A stretch of DNA of 64,000 nucleotides, from the NCBI GenBank assembly GCA_038496445.1, contig JALMLS010000287.1, positions 152,347 through 216,346 on the forward strand, in the 5' to 3' direction. Origin of the DNA: Trichosphaerium sp. ATCC 40318 (taxonomy: Eukaryota > Discosea > Flabellinia > Trichosidae). The notes beneath the pieces are model-generated. The model worked only from the letters and a program-made list of their open reading frames with translations. It was not told the DNA's origin and did not search any database. Position 1 is the first letter of the stretch. Each line of letters opens with the position of its first letter. The position numbers and the translations under genes are program-made. This document shows positions 58,356-64,000 of this stretch, piece after piece.

Positions 58356-60297
58356 ATGAAACTTGGAAAGGTATGTTGCGATTATTTTCGATGTTACGCG
58401 CATATTTGTTAATATACTGGGTACAGCCTAGAAGAAAGAAGTCAGAAAAGAATATAAGAATAAAAGAAGCTAATTTGCATCCAGAGGTACGCTAGTGGTA
58501 CTTTTACGCGCTAAGTGCTATATTAGATAAAAGACAAACATGAACGCGCACCAAAAAGTGTAATATTTACAAGAAAGGCAGGAAACAACCTCGAACGCCT
58601 AGCGAAACAACTAAAAACCGTATTTTACCCTTATACAGCCATCAAATTCAAGGTACATAAATGTTTATTGATTAATTGGCGCTAAACTAACAACCGCTTG
58701 CGTAGTTTCGCGAAAAAAACTCAATCCGCGAGATTATGAAGTTTGGCAAACCTTACGGCATTACCCACTTGTTATATTTTACATGCACTGAGCAATCCCC
58801 ATTTTTGCGCATTATACGCACCCCAGGCGGTATGGCGTTGATTGGTTTATTTTTGTAATTTCTTTTTATTCAAAACATTTTTTTTTTTTTGGTGTAAATG
58901 GCTGTTTTTGTTTCTTACTACGTTATCAGGCCCAACCCTCACATTTAAGGTGGCTTCCTACTCTTACATTAATGATGTGGAGCGTGTTTCTATTGGCCAG
59001 CGTAGGCCCCCACCTTTAGATTCTCCAATCATGACAAATCCACCAGTCGTGCGTGTCAAATTTTGTTTCTTGTCATAATTTCGTTAGAATAAGTTTCGCG
59101 TTCCTGCTGCTCAATTTTATTTCTTAATTGTTTACTCATACCCGGTAGGTTCTTGTAAATAATTTCAGTGTAAAGCAGTCACAGGTTCAATTAATGAAAG
59201 TGACATTTCAACAATTATTTCCATCAATTAATGTTCACGAGGTACGCTGTCAATGCACATAAGCGCTTTGAAGACTAACTCGTTTAACCGCCAATCGTTT
59301 TTTACACGCTTTTGCTTTTGCTTGGGTTGGCGACTCATTCATTTTTTAGACAACGTACAAGGATATCACACGTGTTGTTTTATTCCACTACGATGAACAA
59401 AAAGGTAACGGCTATTTGTGTGCGCTTTTATACTCTGACCTTGGTATTTCCTTGTTGTAGAGCAGGTTGATATGCGCCATTATCAGGTGGAGTTGAATAC
59501 TCTTGGCTTGAACAAGAGCGTCAAAAAGGTTATAAAGCCCTTTGCTATTAAAACTATGCGTGAGTTTGAGGATGCTGCTCAATTTGTACTTGGGTGCGTT
59601 TATCTTTACATTTAAATGTTAAGATTTGTTGCTTGTAATAACACAGATATTATAGCGGTACAGGCGAGAGTAAGAGTGACAAAGAAGATGACCCTACATC
59701 CGTGTAGAACTTGATGCTCCTAAAATAAAAGAGCGACCAAAAAAGCAACTGCAAAAGTCAGTGCGACTACACGAAATTGGTGCGTTGGCGTTTGTTTACT
59801 TGTGTTGTCCTTGTACCCTTACTTTTTGTTAAGGACCTCGCATGAGCTTAAAGCTTGTTAAAGTAGAAGCAGATGTAAATGCTGGACAGACGCTATACCA
59901 TCGCTATGGTATGTTCTTTGTAAACCAGTTGTGCTTGGGTTTTAACAGGTTTATTAGTTAAAAAGTCACAAGAAGAAATTGACAAGCTGGAGGAGCAAGC
60001 CAAGCGCAAAGCAAAATTGCGTAAAAAGCGCAAGCGTGAACAGGAGCAAAATGTCAAGTGTAAGGAAGAAGCTAAAAACAAACACAAAAAGGATGCTGAT
60101 GCAGAGAAAAATATGGATGAGCAAATTTGGGGAAATGATGAGGCTAATGAGGCGTATTATAAGCAAATGGTTGGTGAAGCGCCTGGAACCCTTGGTATGT
60201 TATTACTTATACCATGTAAACAAATGACTTATTGTTTGTAGATGAAAGTGTTGGCCAGGACAAACCAAGAAAAAGGCAAAAGACCAGAAAAATGTAA
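58356..60297 (+). CDS. SSF1: Brix-domain ribosome biogenesis factor SSF1/Peter Pan
   Basis: Nucleolar factor for maturation of the large ribosomal subunit. ATG at 58356 (MKLGK, then PRRKKSEKN after an intron). The Brix domain shows APKSVIFTRKAGNNLERLAK, FGKPYGITHLLYFTCTEQSP, RIIRTPGGPTLTFKVASYSY and the sigma70-like basic segment TRVVLFHYDEQKEQVDMRHY. Then VKKVIKPFAIKTMREFEDAA and the conserved GPRMSLKLVKVEADV near the end of the domain. A charged tail with many Lys and Glu (KAKLRKKRKREQEQNVKCKE) ends RKRQKTRKM before TAA at 60297. More than ten exons, complete. Confidence 0.87.
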
Positions 60298-60931
60298 ACA
60301 AATGTACAAAATGTAATTATTGCACTTGTACTGGTGTACTTGTTAAAGTTTATTTTTTTATTCAATAGTTATTGGAATTCTGTGATTCTATCAAAGGGGT
60401 AGTTTTGTTTTTGGAAAATGTTTTATTGTTTTTGTCAAATAACAAGCAAGCTTGCACATAATTGCATGTTACAACATAAATAGCCAATCAATATATATTC
60501 TAATATTAAATAATCATTGAAAGATACAAAATGTAAAAAGAACTGCATAAAGTAAATGGATAAACACCCTAGCCCTAATGTAAATTAGGGTTTGGCTATA
60601 GGGTTAGGGTTTAGGAGTATGTACCAACCGTATTTTTTTGTACACTACTCTACCCTGTTGTAAAATTTTTTCGATTTTTTTGGCTTTTTTTTATGTTTTT
60701 TGCACATACAATCTCCCTGTAGGGTTACAGCAAGATAGGGTTTTTTACAAACCCAAGACCTCATCAACAATCTTGCAAACTGTCAAATTCTCATTTTTTT
60801 CTTACTTTTTTAAAACAGGCGAAATTTCCGGTGCACATTTCGAAACACGAAATTTTCCTGTCTATTTCTCAACGCAATTATTGGGGGAAAAAAAGCCTCA
60901 TTTTACTTTTTTGACTTTTCATAAATCAAGG
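60298..60931. other. AT-rich spacer marking a change of sequence character
   Basis: No gene was seen. It contains the telomere-like tract at 60573-60615, followed by T-rich sequence leading to the ATG at 60932. Left of it lie compact, short-intron genes; right of it long poly-T introns and GC-richer exons. Confidence 0.5.
60573..60615. repeat. interstitial telomere-like repeats with inverted arms
   Basis: The tract begins CCCTAAT-GTAA-ATTAGGG, an inverted repeat with 7-bp arms, and goes on with TTTGGCTATAGGGTTAGGGT and TTAGG. The units match TTAGGG/TTTAGGG telomere repeats, facing each other. A CCCTAGCCCTAA precedes it. It may be a healed end, a fusion scar or a subtelomeric remnant. Confidence 0.6.
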
Positions 60932-62564
60932 ATGAGCTCAGATGAAGACCTCTCTCTCATAAACATTGAGTTTTCTGATGAGGATGAGCCCTCCAAAGAA
61001 GCTGATGGTAAGCCCAGGCTCAGGAGAAAGAGAGTACTAGGTACTAACCTCTTTTTTACTCTTTGTTTTTTTTAAAAACCCCTTTATTAGTCTTATTTTA
61101 ATTTTTAAAGACTAATAAAGGGGGTTTTTTTGCTTTTAAATGGTTTTTTCAAAACCCCTAATTTTTCAAATAAATTTCGAAAAAAAATGACGGTTTTTGT
61201 ACACGGTTTTCATGTGTACGATTTTTCCGTTTACCATGCGGTTTTTTTGCATGGTAGAACCAAACCCAAACGAGGGTTTCGTAACACGCAGAACGCGTGT
61301 GCGTTGTTTTTTCGTTTGGTTTTGGTTCACACTGTTTTATTTTGCTTCAATTTTCAACAGCGAGCTCGTCGCGGTATTAGTACACGTATATTGCGTGTTC
61401 GCATGTCGCGCTAGTTGGCGGTTGGTTTTGGTACACAATTTAATTGTGTACTTTTTTTTTTAATATTTTTTTGTTGTTTTGCTTTTTTTTACAGACTGCG
61501 AGCTCGCCGTACGATTATAAACACGCTTTTTACGTGTTCGTACATGGCCTCGAGCTCGCGGTCGGTTTTCGTACACATAAAAAGTGTGTACTTTTTTAAA
61601 AACCGTTTTTTTTGAAAGTCTTGCTTTATAACTGACTGCAAGCTTGGTATACGGTATACAACACATGTTTATTGTGTTCGTACCTGACCTCGAGCTCGCG
61701 GTCGGTTTTTGTACACATAAAAAGTGTGTACTTTTTTAAAAACCGTTTTTTTTTTTTGAAAGTCTTGCTTTATAACTGACTGCAAGCTTGCCGTTGTGTA
61801 CGTAACACGTTTTTAATGTGTTCGTTTCCGACCGCGAGCTCGAGGTCATATTTTCCACACAGAAAAAACGTGTTTGTATATTTATTTAATGTGCCATCTT
61901 CTAATACTCTTTTTAGCTCCAACAAGCCCTGGTTGGATGATTGTGAGTACCCATGGAAACCACAACACTGAAACAAAAATTGTGGGTACTCTCATTGGAG
62001 AACACAGAGATGTTATCTTTGGTTTTGAGTAAGTTGGTTGTTTTTTTTTTTTTTTACCCATTTAATTTCGCGTTCGACGCAACACGCGCGGCGCATGTTC
62101 GTAAACGTAGCTGTCATTTTATTTTTTTTTTATTTTTTGTTTTTTTTTTTAATTTTTAATTCATTTCAACTAATTTATCTATGTAGAGGTGTTATCATAG
62201 CCAACCAGTTGGTTTATGCTAAAACCATGCCCATCAAGAGGATGAAGAGATGCCTAAATGGGTTTTTTGCTGCCAGCTTTGATAATGTGTTGGAGTCTCA
62301 AATAACTCCTAACAACAAGCTGAAGGCAGCATTCAAGGTACGTTTTCCGATACATACACGCGCGGGCCGTGTTCGTTTTATTTCGTTTTTTTTTTTTTTT
62401 TTTTTTTTGTTTTTTTTTTTTTTTTGATTTTTTTTTTTTTGATTTTTTTGATTTTTTTTCCTAAAGTATTCATAACACAGTTTTCATGTGTCGAACGTGT
62501 GACCGCGAGCTCGCGGTCGTGTACGAACACTTAAATATCCTGTTGTAAAATCGTTGGCTTTTTG

Positions 62565-62597
<33 letters not shown>

Positions 62598-64000
62598 TTT
62601 GTTTCTTTAGGAGAGATTTCCATTTGTTGAAGGAGTAGACCAACTGCAGAAGTTTATCAAAGACGTCAGAAAAATCTACTCCTCGGACGAAGAAAAGTGG
62701 TGGAAGCCGATGCACTTCGAAGGCAACTACACCAGAGATTACAAGGAGCACGAACCCATGCCGAGAGAACACGGAGATGAGGAATCGGAGGTAGAGGAGA
62801 AAGAAAAAAATAGATGGATTATAAGCTGCAAGTGGAGACAGTTGTATTGGCAGGTGCTACTCTGGACTGGCATATTCTACACAGCCATGGGACTTCATGT
62901 CACAGATTCTTGGTACTACATTGCCCTTCTTTTGGTCCATTTTAGAGATTCCTTGAGCTTTGGCAATGATTCAGATTTCCATCTCTTTGTGGAGTAAGTA
63001 ACAATTTTCGCGATATTTTTAACACGCGTTCTACATGTTCGAAAACGAACGTCGTCGTTTTTTTTTTTTTGTTTTTTTTTTTTTTTTTTTTTTTTATTTT
63101 TATTTTTTTTTTTTTTAACTTTTATGTAGCTACATGAAGACAGACACCAATAAATTGAATGGCTGCATCATAAAGCCATCAATACAAAAGGGCCTGTTAA
63201 GAGGGATTGCTGCCAACTCCATCAACAAGAAGTATCTGAGAGTGAAAAGCCCTCATTTTACAAAGGCCCCTTGGACATGTCACACATAGCTTGTTTTTGA
63301 ATGTCAGAGGAGTCAACCCCAGGAACATTATACAAAAGATGCCTATTTATGAAACCTTCACCAAAAGGTTTGTGCTTTGTCCTATGCCTATTGTTTGGTG
63401 TGATGAGTACAATGCAGACCCTATTGTTGGCTTTGGAGTTGGAGATGGAGCACACTGTCTTTTGACAGAGTTGGCGTACGTTCGCGAATATTTTCGAACA
63501 CGTTTTTTACGTGTCGGTCGACCGACCGCGAGCTCGCGGTCACGTTCGAACACGAGATTTTCCTGTTGTAAAAAATAACTCGAACGACGAACCTTTTTTT
63601 TGTTTTTTGTTTTTCTGGTTTTTTGCTTTTCCTTACCTTATTGTTCAATTGTTTCTTACTTGTTTGCCTCAGACAAAATGCAGCTACAACCTGCAAATTT
63701 GCAATCAAAAATGTGGAGTGGATAAATCCTTTCGCCAAGATGCAAGCGATAGCGATCTACTGCACCAAGATCAACTTTCTGCAAAGTCTGACCACTCCAG
63801 ACTCCAAGGTGGATCGCTACCGCCACCTGTTCAAAATGTGGTGCGACGACGCGGGCCAGGTCTTCGATTACCAAGCGGAGGCGGGAGATATAGGTAAGGT
63901 GAATTTTGCGATATGGGGAGCCAGCAGAGTCAAACCTCAGCTCAGTCCTGCTCAATGGAAAGAGGTGAGGGTTGTTTTTTTTTTTTATTTTATCTTTTTT
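60932..64000 (+). CDS. unrecognised gene with long hairpin-rich introns (3' end outside window)
   Basis: ATG at 60932 opens an acidic N-terminus (MSSDEDLSLINIEFSDEDEP). Exons in phase: 60932-61040, 61917-62028, 62187-62337, 62611-62993, 63130-63475, 63673-63964, then it leaves the window. Readable parts: APTSPGWMIVSTHGNHNTET, KTMPIKRMKRCLNGFFAASF, FPFVEGVDQLQKFIKDVRKI, WQVLLWTGIFYTAMGLHVTD, PMPIVWCDEYNADPIVGFGV and WCDDAGQVFDYQAEAGDIGK. I recognise no family; it could be a host gene, a viral gene or a mobile-element protein. Exon five breaks frame near 63240-63290 unless a 34-nt intron (about 63243-63276) is removed. Introns of 876, 158, 273, 136 and 197 nt are far longer than elsewhere in the window. 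Exon GC is visibly higher than in neighbouring genes. Confidence 0.6.
61546..61795 (+). repeat. tandem duplication of about 105 bp with 140-bp period
   Basis: The two copies start at about 61546 and 61686. Both run CTCGAGCTCGCGGTCGG, then GTACACATAAAAAGTGTGTA (itself an inverted repeat), AAAAACCG, a T run, and GAAAGTCTTGCTTTATAACT GACTGCAAGCTTG. They differ mainly in T-run length. Both lie in intron 1. Confidence 0.85.
62501..62518. repeat. perfect 18-bp palindrome GACCGCGAGCTCGCGGTC
   Basis: Perfect self-complementary sequence centred on GAGCTC, in intron 3. Imperfect forms with one or two mismatches are in intron 1 at 61546-61563, 61686-61703 and 61830-61847. Confidence 0.9.
63524..63541. 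repeat. perfect 18-bp palindrome, second copy
   Basis: The same sequence as at 62501-62518, in intron 5, next to a GTCGAC palindrome and flanked by the CGAACAC/GTGTCG arms. Identity over 18 bp in two introns of one gene is far beyond chance. Confidence 0.9.

Larger units (their letters stand above)
61283..63518. repeat. dispersed stem-loop family AACACG-loop-CGTGTTCG
   Basis: Nine related short inverted repeats, all inside introns of the gene at 60932: 61283-61303, 61381-61401, 61519-61540, 61659-61680, 61803-61824, 62081-62101, 62355-62375, 63021-63041 and 63497-63518. Each reads roughly ACACG, 4-9 nt, C(G/A)TGTTCG. Every one of the five complete introns has at least one. I saw none elsewhere in the window. 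Confidence 0.7.

Noticed and set aside
1-64000. tRNA, rRNA, CRISPR or bacterial insertion sequence
   Set aside because: I looked for conserved tRNA arms, regular spacer arrays and transposase motifs and found none I could support by eye. A covariance-model scan would settle small RNAs.

Overview
The window is nuclear DNA from a free-living-type microbial eukaryote. Reasons: almost every gene is split by many short introns (about 40-110 nt, donor mostly GTACGT-like, T-rich acceptor ending in TAG or CAG). The genes encode eukaryote-only machinery: an E1 ubiquitin-activating enzyme, PP4R3, the nuclear exosome nuclease RRP6, a Brix-family ribosome factor, a Qb-SNARE, RasGEF and RhoGEF proteins, a MYND-SET methyltransferase, vault protein and F-box proteins. 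The standard code is used, with all three stops. The lineage cannot be fixed from the sequence alone. Genes lie on both strands, often head to head with 100-300 bp between starts. All gene models were spliced by eye, using domain conservation and exon phase.

Layout. 0.3-2.1 kb: a secreted protein of unknown function and a decayed MORN_2 relic. 2.1-10.4 kb: PP4R3 (-) and a PX-PH-RasGEF protein (+). 10.4-12.3 kb: gene-poor, one coiled-coil ORF. 12.3-20.7 kb: SMYD-type methyltransferase (-), UBA1 (-), a multi-spanning membrane protein (+). 20.9-24 kb: a block of intronless MORN_2 repeat genes around a truncated, intron-containing major vault protein N-terminus. 24.4-31 kb: RRP6 (-), a mini F-box protein (-), a four-CX9C mitochondrial-type protein (+), an unknown protein (-). 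31.5-35.3 kb: a DH-PH RhoGEF (+). 35.5-41.9 kb: an LRR pseudogene, a secreted protein, an M23 peptidase with ricin-type lectin, an intact 20-repeat F-box/LRR gene, a C2-like protein. 42.4-60.3 kb: aldo-keto reductase, an unknown coiled-coil protein, gamma-glutamyltransferase, PLD3/4-like protein, an F-box-PH-GTPase fusion, a GG-module repeat protein, an M14 carboxypeptidase, a Qb-SNARE with a proline-rich tail, a kinase-CUE protein and SSF1/PPAN. From 60.5 kb the character changes: telomere-like repeats, then an unrecognised, more GC-rich gene whose long introns carry a family of hairpins and perfect palindromes.

Themes. Several genes serve ubiquitin signalling (UBA1, F-box proteins, the kinase with a CUE domain) and small-GTPase signalling (RasGEF, RhoGEF, F-box-PH-GTPase). 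Others look like secreted or endolysosomal hydrolases (M23, M14, PLD3/4-like, GGT), which would suit a phagotroph or osmotroph. The most unusual signals are the hairpin-rich intron family at the right end, the F-box-PH-GTPase fusion whose exon phases all close, the possible in-frame splice joining vault repeats to a MORN_2 protein, and five inferred GC-AG introns, three with a GCACGTG donor.
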